Below, one piece after another: positions 49,496 through 58,924 of a stretch of 64,000 bases of DNA. Positions within the stretch are counted from its first letter, which is position 1. Every line of letters starts with the position of its first letter. Origin of the DNA: Corynebacterium glyciniphilum AJ 3170 (lineage in GTDB: Bacteria; Actinomycetota; Actinomycetes; Mycobacteriales; Mycobacteriaceae); the NCBI RefSeq assembly GCF_000626675.1, contig NZ_CP006842.1, positions 124,001-188,000 of the forward strand. Reading direction: 5' to 3'. The notes beneath the pieces are model-generated. The model searched no databases, was not told the origin of the DNA, and worked only from the letters and a program-made list of their open reading frames with translations. The translations under genes were made by a program, and so were the position numbers.

Positions 49496-52096
49496 ATGGC
49501 TGCCCGATCCTCGGCGGCGACGATGCGGCGCGTCTCGCTCCGCAATCTCGCCGCACACAAGATCCGACTGGTCCTCACCGTCCTGGCAGTGGTGCTCGGC
49601 ACCGCCTTCATCGCCGGCTCGCTGATGTTCACCTCCTCGCTGCAGAAAACCTTCGACACGCTCACCGAGTCCACCACCAGGGGAATCGACGTCGTCGTGT
49701 CTGCGCCGCAGTCCGGCTCCTCCTTGCCCCTCGATCTCGGTGACGACCTCGCCGGAATCCCCGGCGTGGACAAGGTGAACCTCAGCGACCAAGTGACCGT
49801 CGTCGTGGCCACCGAGAAGGACGGCACGCAGGAGACCCTGCAGACCGGCGGGGCGCCGGCCTTCGCCATGCCCTGGTACGAGCCGGACGACGCCGTCGGG
49901 CCCGAGACCGGCATTGTCGACGGCACCTCGCCGCGCGGACCCGACGAGGTCGCCGTCAACAGCACCGCTGCCGAGTCCCACGACCTCACCGTCGGGCAGA
50001 AACTCACCGTCGTGGACGCCTCCGGCAGCCACCCGGTCACCATCTCCGGCATCTACGACATCGACATCGACGGTGGCGGATTCCTTGGTCTGATGATGGA
50101 CGAGCCCGCGTTCGTCGACACCTTCACCGACGGCTCCACCGGCAACGAGTTCTCCCTCGCCGCGACCCCGGGGACCAGCCCCGACACCCTCGCTTCCCAG
50201 GTCAGCGACAGTCTCGCTGCCGACCATCCCGAGTTGGGGGACGTCGACGTCAAGACCGGCGCCCAGGTCGGCGAGGAGCAGGCGGCGCAGATTGACGAGG
50301 CACTGAGCTTCGTCAACTACTTCCTCATCGCCTTCGGTCTGATTGCCCTGGTTGTCGGCACATTCATCATCGCCAACACCTTCTCCATGATCGTCGCCCA
50401 GCGGATGCGGGAGTTCGCCCTGCTGCGGTCCCTGGGGGTCGCATCACGCCAGCTCACCGTCTCCGTGGTTTTCGAAGCCGTCATCGTCGGTATCGTCGGC
50501 TCACTGCTCGGTGTCCTCGCCGGCATCGGACTGACCCAGGTCATCTACGCCGTCATCGGTTCCACGGGTGCGGGGCTGCCGAACACCGGTGTCGATATCA
50601 CCGTCGGTTCCGTCCTGTTGCCGCTGGTCCTCGGTGTGATCGTCACTGTCCTCTCGGCGTGGGCCCCGGCCCGGCGTGCCGGTGCGGTCCGACCGGTCGA
50701 GGCGATGCGCTCCGGTGACCAGTCGTCCAGATCCCCGTTGCGTGGCCGTACCACTGTCGGCGTCGTCCTCTTCCTCCTCGGCGTCGCCGCGGCGCTGGTC
50801 GGTGTCCTGCTCAGCGGTTCCGGCACCGGGCCCCGGGCAGCACTGGTCGGAGTCGGTGCACTCGGCGTCATCCTGGGAACCTTCCTGTTGTCCCCTGCCC
50901 TGTCGATCCCGGTGGTCCGTGGGATCGGCGGAGTGGTCGGAGCACCCTTCGGTCAGGTCGGCCGCCTCGCCGCCACGAACTCGGGGCGTAACCCACGGCG
51001 GACCGCAACCACCGCGTTTGCTCTGACTCTGGGTGTGGCACTGGTGGCCTGTATCGGCATGCTCGGTGCCTCGATGAAAGCCTCTATCAGCGGGTTCATC
51101 GGTGATTCCGTGCAGTCCGACTACGTCCTCTCCGGGCCGTCCAACGGTGCCTTCCCGGTTCCCCAGTCGGCCCTGGACGCCGTCCGTGAGGTGGACGGCG
51201 TGGAGGCGGCCACCGGTTTCGGTTTCCTGCCCGTCACCGTCGGTGGTTTCAGCGGCGGCACCGGTGTCATCGAGGGTGACCCGACCGTGTCCGGGGGTCT
51301 GGTGGCTGCCGAGGGAGACCTCTCCCTGGACGCCCCCGGTGTTATCGCCGACGAGGAGGTCGCCGCTTCTGAAGGCTGGACGGTCGGGGACGAACTTCCT
51401 CTCACCGTCCGTATGCCCGACGGGCCCGAGCGTGAGATCGGTGAGGCGACACTGCAGGGCACCTATGAACCCAACGAGCTCTTCGGCCAGCATCTGGTGT
51501 CCTGGTCGGCGCTTGAACCCCTGGCGGCCCAGGTCGGTGGCGGTGCATCGGCGAACATCTACGCCGTCTTCGTCAACGGCGACGGGTCGATCGACGCCGA
51601 TACACTGCGCGACAGGTTGGAGGAGGCCACCGCTGACCAGATTGTGGTCCAGGTGCTCACCCCGGAGGAGTACGCCGGTGAACAGGCCGTCCTCATCGAC
51701 CAGATGCTCAATGTCCTCTATGCGCTGCTGGCTCTGGCGGTGATCGTGGCGGTGCTCGGCATCATCAACACCCTCGCGCTGAACGTCATCGAGCGGCGTC
51801 AGGAGATCGGCATGCTGCGTGCCGTGGGTGCTCTGCGCGGCCAGGTGCGCCGCATGATCACCCTGGAAGCGGTCCAGATCTCGCTCTACGGTGCGCTCGT
51901 CGGCGTTGTCATCGGCCTGGGGCTGGGATGGGCGTTCCTCGAGGTGTTGGCTGGGGAAGGACTCACCGAAACCGCCGTGCCGTGGGGTCAGGTTGTCGGC
52001 ATGGTCGTGGCCTCGGGTGTGGTCGGTGTCGTCGCCGCCGCCTGGCCGGCGGTGAAGGCGTCGCGGGTCCGGCCGCTGGAGGCGATCGCCGACTGA
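49496..52096 (+). CDS. ABC transporter permease with two FtsX domains
   Basis: 866 residues. There is an N-terminal helix (IRLVLTVLAVVLGTAFIAGSLM), a large extracytoplasmic domain (about 45-260), then three helices of the first FtsX domain, a central helix pair, a second extracytoplasmic domain (about 540-720) and three final helices (YALLALAVIVAVLGIINTLALNVIERRQEIGMLRAVGA is the FtsX signature). This mechanotransmission-type transporter moves lipoproteins, peptides or antimicrobials across the envelope rather than importing nutrients. It forms the transporter with the preceding ATPase. Confidence 0.92.
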   Translation: MAARSSAATMRRVSLRNLAAHKIRLVLTVLAVVLGTAFIAGSLMFTSSLQKTFDTLTESTTRGIDVVVSAPQSGSSLPLDLGDDLAGIPGVDKVNLSDQVTVVVATEKDGTQETLQTGGAPAFAMPWYEPDDAVGPETGIVDGTSPRGPDEVAVNSTAAESHDLTVGQKLTVVDASGSHPVTISGIYDIDIDGGGFLGLMMDEPAFVDTFTDGSTGNEFSLAATPGTSPDTLASQVSDSLAADHPELGDVDVKTGAQVGEEQAAQIDEALSFVNYFLIAFGLIALVVGTFIIANTFSMIVAQRMREFALLRSLGVASRQLTVSVVFEAVIVGIVGSLLGVLAGIGLTQVIYAVIGSTGAGLPNTGVDITVGSVLLPLVLGVIVTVLSAWAPARRAGAVRPVEAMRSGDQSSRSPLRGRTTVGVVLFLLGVAAALVGVLLSGSGTGPRAALVGVGALGVILGTFLLSPALSIPVVRGIGGVVGAPFGQVGRLAATNSGRNPRRTATTAFALTLGVALVACIGMLGASMKASISGFIGDSVQSDYVLSGPSNGAFPVPQSALDAVREVDGVEAATGFGFLPVTVGGFSGGTGVIEGDPTVSGGLVAAEGDLSLDAPGVIADEEVAASEGWTVGDELPLTVRMPDGPEREIGEATLQGTYEPNELFGQHLVSWSALEPLAAQVGGGASANIYAVFVNGDGSIDADTLRDRLEEATADQIVVQVLTPEEYAGEQAVLIDQMLNVLYALLALAVIVAVLGIINTLALNVIERRQEIGMLRAVGALRGQVRRMITLEAVQISLYGALVGVVIGLGLGWAFLEVLAGEGLTETAVPWGQVVGMVVASGVVGVVAAAWPAVKASRVRPLEAIAD

Positions 52097-52156
52097 GCCG
52101 GTAGGGGTCAGCAGATCCCGGCACGGAGATGGAATATTCCGCACCACCGTCAAGTT

Positions 52157-52177
52157 AAGGATTAGTTCCTAATTCTT
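52157..52177. promoter_or_regulatory. Inverted repeat upstream of the sugar-porter gene
   Basis: AAGGATTAG and CTAATTCTT arms flank TTC and match at 8 of 9 positions. The element is AT-rich against its surroundings and lies 24 bp before the GTG, so it should overlap the promoter or operator. It differs from the DtxR box in spacing. Confidence 0.45.
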
Positions 52178-52200
52178 ATTCGACGGAGGAGTACCCCAGG

Positions 52201-53766
52201 GTGAACGACAGCAGCGAGCGACAATCCCGGCGGGATGCCCGCCGGGACGTCAGACAGTCCCGGAGCGCTGAGCGAAAGGCGTTACGGGCAGGTCCACCGC
52301 CACCGAAGGCAGGCCCGCCGAACCGTCGTTTCTGGGCGGCCGTGACCGTCCTCTCCCTGGGCGGGCTGCTTTTCGGCTACGACACCGGAGTGATCAACGG
52401 TGCACTCCCGTCGATGACCGCCGACCTGGGCCTCGAGGAACGCTATGAGGGGATCGTCACCTCCGCGCTCCAGTTCGGCGCCATCTTCGGTGCGATCTTC
52501 GGCGGCCGGGTCGCCGACCGGATCGGGCGCCACCGCACCATCGCGATCGTCGCGGTGATCTTCATCCTCGGTTCCCTGGGGTCGGTCCTGGCGCCGACCT
52601 GGGTCGTGCTGATGCTCTGCCGCATCGTCCTGGGTATCGCCGTGGGCTCTGCCTCCGGCATCATCCCGATCTACCTCGCCGAGCTCGCCCCCACCCACCT
52701 GCGTGGGCGGGTGGTGAACCAGAACGAGTTCATGGTCGTCTTCGGCCAGTTCCTCGCCTTCAGCTTCAACGCGCTCATCGCCCGGGTCGGTGGTGCCGAA
52801 GAAGGTGGGACGTGGCGCTGGATGCTGGCGCTCTGCCTGGTCCCGGCCATCGCGCTGTGGGTCGGCATGACGATCGTCCCGGAATCCCCGCGTTGGCTCG
52901 CCGGCCACGGCCGTATCGAGGACATGCTCAACGCCCTGCGCACCATCCGAGAAAAGGTGTACGGCTCACCGGACTACGAGACCTCGCGCTACAGCGGCGG
53001 GGACGCGCCCCATCCGGACACCGATGAAATCACCCACCCGGTGTCCGGTGACGTCGAAGGGGTTCGTACCCTCGCCGACCACGACACCCAGGCGTCCTCA
53101 CGGCGGTTCCGCGATCTCTTCGCTGAACCGTGGATCCGCCGCATCATGCTCATCGGTTTCGGGATGGCGGTGATCAACCAGATCTCCGGTATCAACGTCA
53201 TCCAGTACTACGGCGTGACGATCCTGACGCAGGCGGGATTCGAAGGCAACACCGCCTTCACCGTCAACTTGTTGATCGGTATCGCCGGCGTGATCGGCAT
53301 GGTGCTGTCGATGTTCCTGAACACCCGCGTCCGGCGTCGCCGCATGCTGATGAGTGGGCTGACCGGAACGGTCATCACGCTGACTCTCATGGGGTTGGTG
53401 TCGATGATGATGCCGGACGATGTCGAGGCGAAGAAGTGGATCATCCTGGCCGCCATCGTGGCCTTTGTCGGCATCATGCAGTGTGCTGTCGGTGCGATGA
53501 CCTGGCTCTTCATGTCGGAGATCTTCCCGATGCGTGTCCGTGGTGAGGCCATGGGGCTGGCTGCGGGTGTGCAGTGGTCGGTGAACTTCTGCGTCGCCCT
53601 GTTCTTCCCGTACCTCATGGATGCCATCGGTTTCGGTCCCACCGTGTTCATCTTCGTTGGCCTGCAGCTCATCGCTCTGGTCTGGGTCTACCGCATCGTG
53701 CCCGAGACCAAGGACAAGACCCTCGAGACCATCGAGCAGGAGTTCCGCGACGCGGTGTCGGCTTAG
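52201..53766 (+). CDS. Sugar-porter family MFS transporter
   Basis: 521 residues starting at a GTG preceded by GGAGGAG. A charged 40-residue cytoplasmic N-terminus comes first, then 12 helices with family motifs: GGLLFGYDTGVINGALP in helix 1, GGRVADRIGRHRT, RIVLGIAVGSASGIIPIYLAELAP, PESPRWL, QISGINVIQYYG in helix 7 and PETKDKTLETIE at the end. It is closest in style to corynebacterial myo-inositol/sugar importers (IolT-like). The loop between helices 6 and 7 is longer than usual (about 50 residues, acidic). An AT-rich palindrome lies upstream. Confidence 0.92.
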   Translation: MNDSSERQSRRDARRDVRQSRSAERKALRAGPPPPKAGPPNRRFWAAVTVLSLGGLLFGYDTGVINGALPSMTADLGLEERYEGIVTSALQFGAIFGAIFGGRVADRIGRHRTIAIVAVIFILGSLGSVLAPTWVVLMLCRIVLGIAVGSASGIIPIYLAELAPTHLRGRVVNQNEFMVVFGQFLAFSFNALIARVGGAEEGGTWRWMLALCLVPAIALWVGMTIVPESPRWLAGHGRIEDMLNALRTIREKVYGSPDYETSRYSGGDAPHPDTDEITHPVSGDVEGVRTLADHDTQASSRRFRDLFAEPWIRRIMLIGFGMAVINQISGINVIQYYGVTILTQAGFEGNTAFTVNLLIGIAGVIGMVLSMFLNTRVRRRRMLMSGLTGTVITLTLMGLVSMMMPDDVEAKKWIILAAIVAFVGIMQCAVGAMTWLFMSEIFPMRVRGEAMGLAAGVQWSVNFCVALFFPYLMDAIGFGPTVFIFVGLQLIALVWVYRIVPETKDKTLETIEQEFRDAVSA

Positions 53767-53915
53767 GTCAGCGAAAGAATACATAGCCCGCTGTTGTATC
53801 TGTCGGGCCGACGACTAGAGTTTCACAGGTCCCACAACTGAACCTATGACGTCCACGGTGCCGGGCCCACGGCGAAAACCCGGCGCTGTCACGTCCGTGA
53901 AAGCGAGCCAACGAC

Positions 53916-55922
53916 ATGGCCGACAACAACACTGTCTCCCCGATCCGCGAACTCACCGTTCGCGCGATCATCCTCGGTGGACTGATCACCCTGGTGTTTA
54001 CCGCGGCGAACGTGTACCTGGGGCTGAAGGTCGGCCTGACCTTCGCCACCTCGATCCCGGCCGCGGTGATCTCGATGGCGGTGCTGCGACGTCTGCAGAA
54101 CCACAGCATCACCGAGAACAACATCGTGCAGACCATCGCATCTGCCGCCGGCACCCTGTCGGCGATCATCTTCGTGCTGCCCGGTCTGATCATGATCGGC
54201 TGGTGGACCGGGTTCCCCTACTGGACGACCATGCTGGTCTGTCTCATCGGCGGCATCCTCGGCGTGCTGTACTCCATCCCGTTGCGCCGGGCGTTGGTGA
54301 CGGGGTCGGACCTGCCGTTCCCGGAGGGTGTGGCGGCCGCCGAGGTACTCAAGGTCGGCGAGGATGACTCCTCGGACGCTTCCGGCTCCTCCAACCAGGA
54401 CAACCGCGACGGGCTGCGCGCCATCGTCGTCGGTGGCCTCGCGTCGGCCGGGATGTCCCTGCTCTCGGCGTTGAAGGTCACGGCCGCGGAACTGTCGACG
54501 ACGTTCCGCGTCGGTGCCGGTGGCACCATGGTCGGTTCCAGCCTCTCGCTGGCGCTGATCGGTGTCGGCCATCTCGTCGGTCCGACGGTGGGCATCGCGA
54601 TGATCGTCGGCCTGCTGATCTCCTTCGGTGTGCTGTTGCCGGTCTTCACCGGCGGAGAGCTGCCTGTTGTCGGTGACATCTCCGACGTCGTCTCCGAAAC
54701 CTTCGCCGGCGACGTGCGTTTTGTCGGTGCCGGTGCGATGGCGATCGCCGCGGTCTGGACGCTGCTGAAGATCATCGGCCCGGTGGTCCGCGGGATCGCT
54801 GCCTCCTTGGCGGCGTCGCGTGCCCGCAAACAGGGCGAACATGTCGCACTCACTGAGCGCGATATCCCGGTGAAGGTTCTCGTGGTCGGGGTCCTGGTGT
54901 CGATGCTGCCGATCGGGTGGCTGCTGTGGTCCTTCCTCAGCGGAACCGGGGTCAGCCACCACACAGGCTCGCTGATCACCCTGAGCATCCTCTTCGTCCT
55001 GCTGCTCGGCCTGATCATTGCGGCGGTCTGCGGTTACATGGCCGGTCTGATCGGGTCCTCCAACAGTCCGATCTCCGGTGTCGGTGTCATCGTGGTGCTG
55101 CTGGCTGCCCTGCTGATCAAGCTGGTCACCGGTAACGACGACGGTGGTCACCCCACGGCCCTGGTGGCCTACACCCTGTTCACGGCGACCGTCGTCTTCG
55201 GTGTCGCCACGATCTCGAACGACAACCTCCAGGATCTCAAGACCGGTCAGCTGGTCGGGGCGACCCCGTGGAAGCAGCAGACGGCTCTGATCATCGGTGT
55301 GGTCTTCGGTTCGCTGATCATCCCGCCGGTGATGGGGCTGATGGCCACCGCCTTCGGTTTCGCTGGTGCCCCGGGTGCGGGCCCGGACGCTCTCGCTGCG
55401 CCGCAGGCGGGCCTGCTGTCGTCGGTGGCCGAAGGTATCTTCGGCGATTCGCTCGACTGGGGCCTGATCGGGCTGGGTGCGCTGATCGGTGTGGGCGTGA
55501 TCATCGTGGACGAGGTGGTCCGACGTGCGTCCGGACAGCGCTTCGGTCTGCCGCCGCTCGCGGTCGGCATGGGTATGTACCTCCCGATCAGCCTCACCCT
55601 CATCATCCCGTTGGGTGCGTTCCTGGGCTGGTTCTACAACCGGTGGGCTGACGGACGCGCGAATGCGTCCACGGCCAAGCGGCTGGGTGTGCTCGGCGCG
55701 ACGGGCCTGATCGTCGGTGAGAGTCTCTTCGGTGTGTTGAACGCCGGCATTATCGCCGGTACCGGCGATTCGGATGTGTTGGGGATCATGCCGGACGGCT
55801 GGGCGGGACCGTCCCAGTGGGTCGGTGCGCTGGTGTTCGTGGGCATCATCCTGGGTGTGTACCGCTGGGTGCAGGCGCGCTCGTCCCGGTCGGTGGTACA
55901 GGAGGAGCGGACGACGATGTAG
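53916..55922 (+). CDS. OPT family oligopeptide transporter
   Basis: A 668-residue polytopic protein with about 14-16 hydrophobic segments. The N-terminal PIRELTVRAIILGGLITLVFTAANVYLGLKVGLTFATSIPAAV is the OPT signature, and FPEGVAAAEVLKVGE and NSPISGVGVIVVLLAALL are further matches. Members import oligopeptides or metal chelates with protons. No strong ribosome site precedes the ATG. The 149-bp upstream gap holds only small GC-rich hairpins. The stop codon overlaps the second RosR-like operator, which controls the following gene. Confidence 0.92.
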   Translation: MADNNTVSPIRELTVRAIILGGLITLVFTAANVYLGLKVGLTFATSIPAAVISMAVLRRLQNHSITENNIVQTIASAAGTLSAIIFVLPGLIMIGWWTGFPYWTTMLVCLIGGILGVLYSIPLRRALVTGSDLPFPEGVAAAEVLKVGEDDSSDASGSSNQDNRDGLRAIVVGGLASAGMSLLSALKVTAAELSTTFRVGAGGTMVGSSLSLALIGVGHLVGPTVGIAMIVGLLISFGVLLPVFTGGELPVVGDISDVVSETFAGDVRFVGAGAMAIAAVWTLLKIIGPVVRGIAASLAASRARKQGEHVALTERDIPVKVLVVGVLVSMLPIGWLLWSFLSGTGVSHHTGSLITLSILFVLLLGLIIAAVCGYMAGLIGSSNSPISGVGVIVVLLAALLIKLVTGNDDGGHPTALVAYTLFTATVVFGVATISNDNLQDLKTGQLVGATPWKQQTALIIGVVFGSLIIPPVMGLMATAFGFAGAPGAGPDALAAPQAGLLSSVAEGIFGDSLDWGLIGLGALIGVGVIIVDEVVRRASGQRFGLPPLAVGMGMYLPISLTLIIPLGAFLGWFYNRWADGRANASTAKRLGVLGATGLIVGESLFGVLNAGIIAGTGDSDVLGIMPDGWAGPSQWVGALVFVGIILGVYRWVQARSSRSVVQEERTTM

Positions 55923-55937
55923 TTGATGTGTCAACTA
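55920..55937. promoter_or_regulatory. RosR-like MarR-family operator before the FMN reductase gene
   Basis: TAGTTGATGTGTCAACTA has perfect 7-bp arms and a TGTG centre fitting YRYR. It matches the remembered RosR consensus at 17 of 18 positions and the site at 5287-5304 in both arms. It overlaps the OPT stop codon and lies 58 bp before the reductase ATG. Confidence 0.75.
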
Positions 55938-55995
55938 TGGTAACCTCATGCCGGTAACGTAACCGCGACTCCATCCCTCACCAAGGAGGTCAACC

Positions 55996-56571
55996 ATGAC
56001 CAGCATCGGCATCATCGCAGGTTCCACCCGACCCGGCGCCTTCAACCCCCAGGTGGTCTCCTGGGTTAAGGAGCAGCTCGACGCGGCAGACGTCGACAGC
56101 ACCGTAATCAACTTCGCCGACTACAATCTCCCCGTCCTCGATGAGGAGATCCCCGGCGGCGCGCACAAGTACGCCAACGAGCACACCAAGGCGTGGGGTG
56201 CGGCCTTGGAGCCTTTCGACGGCTACATCCTGGTGACCCCGGAGTACAACCACAGCGTGCCCGGTCCGTTGAAGAACGCGATCGACTTCGTCGGTTCCGA
56301 GTTCGCCCACAAGCCGGTCGCCTTCGTCTCCTACGGTGCCGACAAGGGTGTCCGCGCAGTCGAGGCATGGCGCTCAGTGTTCGCCAACTTCCGCGCCGCG
56401 ACCGTCCGGGACGTCGCCGCATTCTCGATCTTCACCGATGCCACGGACGGGACGTTCACTCCGCAGGAGGTCTCCACGGCGCCGTTCGCGGGACTGCTCA
56501 AGGACCTGCTCGCCTGGGCTGAGGGCTTCGCGGTGGTCCGTGACCGCCTCACCGCGCAGATGGTCGGCTGA
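55996..56571 (+). CDS. NADPH-dependent FMN reductase
   Basis: A 191-residue flavodoxin-fold protein. The FMN phosphate loop is IAGSTRPGAFNPQV, and the re-face segment TPEYNHSVPGPLKNAIDF is the family hallmark. It reduces FMN, quinones or azo compounds with NADPH. AAGGAGG lies 5-7 nt before the ATG. The RosR-like palindrome upstream suggests derepression by peroxide or related stress; in C. glutamicum several FMN reductases are RosR targets, as far as I recall. Confidence 0.92.
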   Translation: MTSIGIIAGSTRPGAFNPQVVSWVKEQLDAADVDSTVINFADYNLPVLDEEIPGGAHKYANEHTKAWGAALEPFDGYILVTPEYNHSVPGPLKNAIDFVGSEFAHKPVAFVSYGADKGVRAVEAWRSVFANFRAATVRDVAAFSIFTDATDGTFTPQEVSTAPFAGLLKDLLAWAEGFAVVRDRLTAQMVG

Positions 56572-56591
56572 CTGTCTTTCCCTGACGGCGC

Positions 56592-58700
56592 TCACATCGC
56601 GCAGCTGATCGAAGAATCCTTCGTTCCATCGACGGCCTGCTGCAGGCCTTTTTCCACCGCGTCGGTGTAATAGGCCTGGCCGGCGTCATTGGGGTGGACA
56701 CCGTCGCCGATGAGGGAATCCGGGTGGTTGAGCGCCATCTGACACCAGGGTGCGAGGTACACGTCGGGGTGGGCCGAGGCGTAGTCGAGAGTCTGCTGGG
56801 CGGCTGGTGCGATACCGTCCGCGTACCCGTAGGGGACGACGAGGATGATCTTGTGCCCCGGTCCGATGGTCTCGACGATGCGGTCGAGCTGACCGTCGAA
56901 AGCCTGTCCGTTGGTGCCGAACCCGAGGACGACGTACTCGCCGAGGGTTCCGTTGGCGGCCATCGCGGCGATCGGTCCCTCGCCTCCGGTGTAGTGGCGG
57001 GAGGTTTCGGCGTCGATGGTGATCCCCGGGAACCGCTGTTGCAGAGACAGGGTGGACGCCAGCATCACCGAGTCGCCGATCGCCGTGATGTCTGTCCCTG
57101 AGGGCGTGCCCGGTGTCGCCGGTGCAGCAGGGGTGCCGGGCACTGCGGGCGCCTCTGCGGAATTGTCCTGCAGATCCGCCATCTCCTCCAGCTGGGTCTC
57201 CAGTTCTGATGTGGCCGGGCTCTGGCCCAGGGCGGAACCCGCGAGGAGGGCCACGACCAGGACGGCGCCCGGGACGGCAAGCAGCTTCGTGGTCCCCAGG
57301 GACTGCAGCGTCCTGCGGTAGCCGTTGCGGCGCAGTGGTGTCTCCACCCACCGGTAGGACGCCTCGGTGAGCACCAGGCTCACCAGCACGGCGATGATGC
57401 CGACCACCCAGTCCGGGACGTCCGACCCCGGTTCCTGCAGCAGTGCGCGGGCGAAGACGACGACGGGCCAGTGCCACAGGTACAGGCTGAAGGAGCGTTC
57501 ACCGAACCACCGCAGCGGGCGCCATCGCAGCAGCCCCGCGACCGGTCCAGCCTCTCTGAGGGAGGTGGCGATCAGCGCGACGGACAACAGCGACGCCAGG
57601 AACAGGCCACCGCGGTAAGTCAGGGGGTCGGTGTCGGGCAGCGTCAGGAACATGGCGGCCAGCGTCACCAGGGCCAGCGACCCACCGACCCACGCCAGGA
57701 TCGCTGATCGACGTGACGCGGTCGCGGGGGAGAACGCAGGCCAGGAGTCCGACGACGACTGCCCGGCCGACGTCGTCACCAGCGCGAGCACCACGCCGGC
57801 GAGCATGCCGAAGGCGTGGGTGTCCGTCCCGAAGTACACGCGGGACGGGTCGGCGTCCGGATCGTGCAGGACAATCATCGCCACCAGCGAAGCGATACCC
57901 AGCACCGTTGCCACGACGGTGGCGACGCGGAACGGGCCGGCTGTCCGTCCGATCCGGTTCCGTCGCAGGACGCGCCGCGAGAACCACAGGCACGCCAACA
58001 GCAGCAACGGCCACAGCACGTAGAACTGTTCCTCGATGGCCAATGACCAGTAGTGCATGAAGATCTGCGGTGTGGTGTCGGCGAAGTAGCTGTTCGACTG
58101 GGCGATCTGCACCCAGTTGTTCACGGAGAACAGCGATCCGAGGAACTGCGGCACCAGGGCGACGGCCACGTCACCGCCGATGACCCCGGCCACCGCGGTC
58201 GAGACCAGTAGGACGGTGACCGCCGCCGGCAGGATACGTCGGGCCCGTCGCCGCCAGAACTCCTTGAGGTTGATCCGGCCGGACGCACCGATCTCACGCA
58301 CCAGCAGCGAGGTGATGAGGAACCCGGAGAGGACGAAGAAGACGTCCACCCCGAGGAAGCCGCCGGGCAGCACGTCGCCGAAGAAGTGATAGATGACCAC
58401 GGCGAGGACGGCGATGCCGCGCAGGCCATCCAGCCCGCTGACCCGTCGGATGCGACCTGGTTTCAGAGGAGCGGTGACAGGGACCGTCGTGGCAGGCGGG
58501 GGCGGGGTGACCGTCGGTGTCGACGCCACCACCGGTAGCTCCGGCGCGGGTTCCGTGGTCGGTTCAGGTGCGGGCGCGATGTCCACGTCCGGCACCGTGT
58601 CCACGGCCCCCTCGATCGCGGTGGTCGAGGCGACACCGGGTGCCGGTGGTGCACCGCCCGGAGCAGTAAGGACGATGGACGGGCGGGAGCTGGTGGCCAT
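56592..58700 (-). CDS. Acyltransferase-3 / SGNH fusion (OafA/YrhL type)
   Basis: 702 residues. A Pro/Thr-rich cytoplasmic N-terminus of about 80 residues is followed by an acyltransferase-3 membrane domain with about ten helices (RVSGLDGLRGIAVLAVVIYHF and the later HYWSLAIEEQFYVLWPLLLL are hallmarks). An extracytoplasmic Ala/Pro linker leads to an SGNH hydrolase-like domain: ITAIGDSVM (block I), VLGFGTNGQ (block III) and DGVHPNDAG (block V, Asp-x2-His). Such enzymes O-acetylate cell-envelope polysaccharides or peptidoglycan outside the membrane. It is divergent from deoC. Confidence 0.92.
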   Translation of the reverse strand: MATSSRPSIVLTAPGGAPPAPGVASTTAIEGAVDTVPDVDIAPAPEPTTEPAPELPVVASTPTVTPPPPATTVPVTAPLKPGRIRRVSGLDGLRGIAVLAVVIYHFFGDVLPGGFLGVDVFFVLSGFLITSLLVREIGASGRINLKEFWRRRARRILPAAVTVLLVSTAVAGVIGGDVAVALVPQFLGSLFSVNNWVQIAQSNSYFADTTPQIFMHYWSLAIEEQFYVLWPLLLLACLWFSRRVLRRNRIGRTAGPFRVATVVATVLGIASLVAMIVLHDPDADPSRVYFGTDTHAFGMLAGVVLALVTTSAGQSSSDSWPAFSPATASRRSAILAWVGGSLALVTLAAMFLTLPDTDPLTYRGGLFLASLLSVALIATSLREAGPVAGLLRWRPLRWFGERSFSLYLWHWPVVVFARALLQEPGSDVPDWVVGIIAVLVSLVLTEASYRWVETPLRRNGYRRTLQSLGTTKLLAVPGAVLVVALLAGSALGQSPATSELETQLEEMADLQDNSAEAPAVPGTPAAPATPGTPSGTDITAIGDSVMLASTLSLQQRFPGITIDAETSRHYTGGEGPIAAMAANGTLGEYVVLGFGTNGQAFDGQLDRIVETIGPGHKIILVVPYGYADGIAPAAQQTLDYASAHPDVYLAPWCQMALNHPDSLIGDGVHPNDAGQAYYTDAVEKGLQQAVDGTKDSSISCAM

Positions 58701-58847
58701 TACGTAAGTGGGGGTCTTTCAGGGGACGACGGTGGTGATGCCATAACGGTAGCCGTGGTGCCCGTGTGCCCCAAAGCATGTGGGGAATGCTCCCGGTACC
58801 CCCGGCAGTATTCGTTGCGACCTGCGGATTGTTAGTTTAGCGACCGG

Positions 58848-58894
58848 CTAATCTCACAAGGTTTCGTCAGAAGCGCGGATCCTTGTGAGATTAG
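58848..58894. promoter_or_regulatory. Perfect 14-bp inverted repeat in the deoC upstream region
   Basis: CTAATCTCACAAGG (58848-58861) and CCTTGTGAGATTAG (58881-58894) are exact inverse complements, 19 nt apart. The right arm lies about 17 bp before the deoC -10 (TAAGCT, 58912-58917). If deoC is leaderless, the repeat is outside its mRNA and so is a DNA operator. The remaining 58701-58847 stretch shows only a weak CCCC / GGGG hairpin near 58765. Confidence 0.65.
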
Positions 58895-58924
58895 GAATGC
58901 ATCCCGAACGGTAAGCTGCACACC

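Noticed and set aside
50501..52153. 550-codon minus frame across the FtsX permease
   Set aside because: Extremely Asp/His/Arg-rich and without any recognisable fold; the opposite strand has clear membrane domains.
52157..52177. DtxR iron box before the sugar porter
   Set aside because: Half-sites partly resemble TTAGGTTAG but the centre is 3 nt, not 1, and several key bases differ.
53889..55934. 681-codon open frame antisense to the OPT transporter
   Set aside because: Rich in Arg, Asp, His and Gln runs with no domain; it mirrors third-position GC of the real gene, which has full OPT features.
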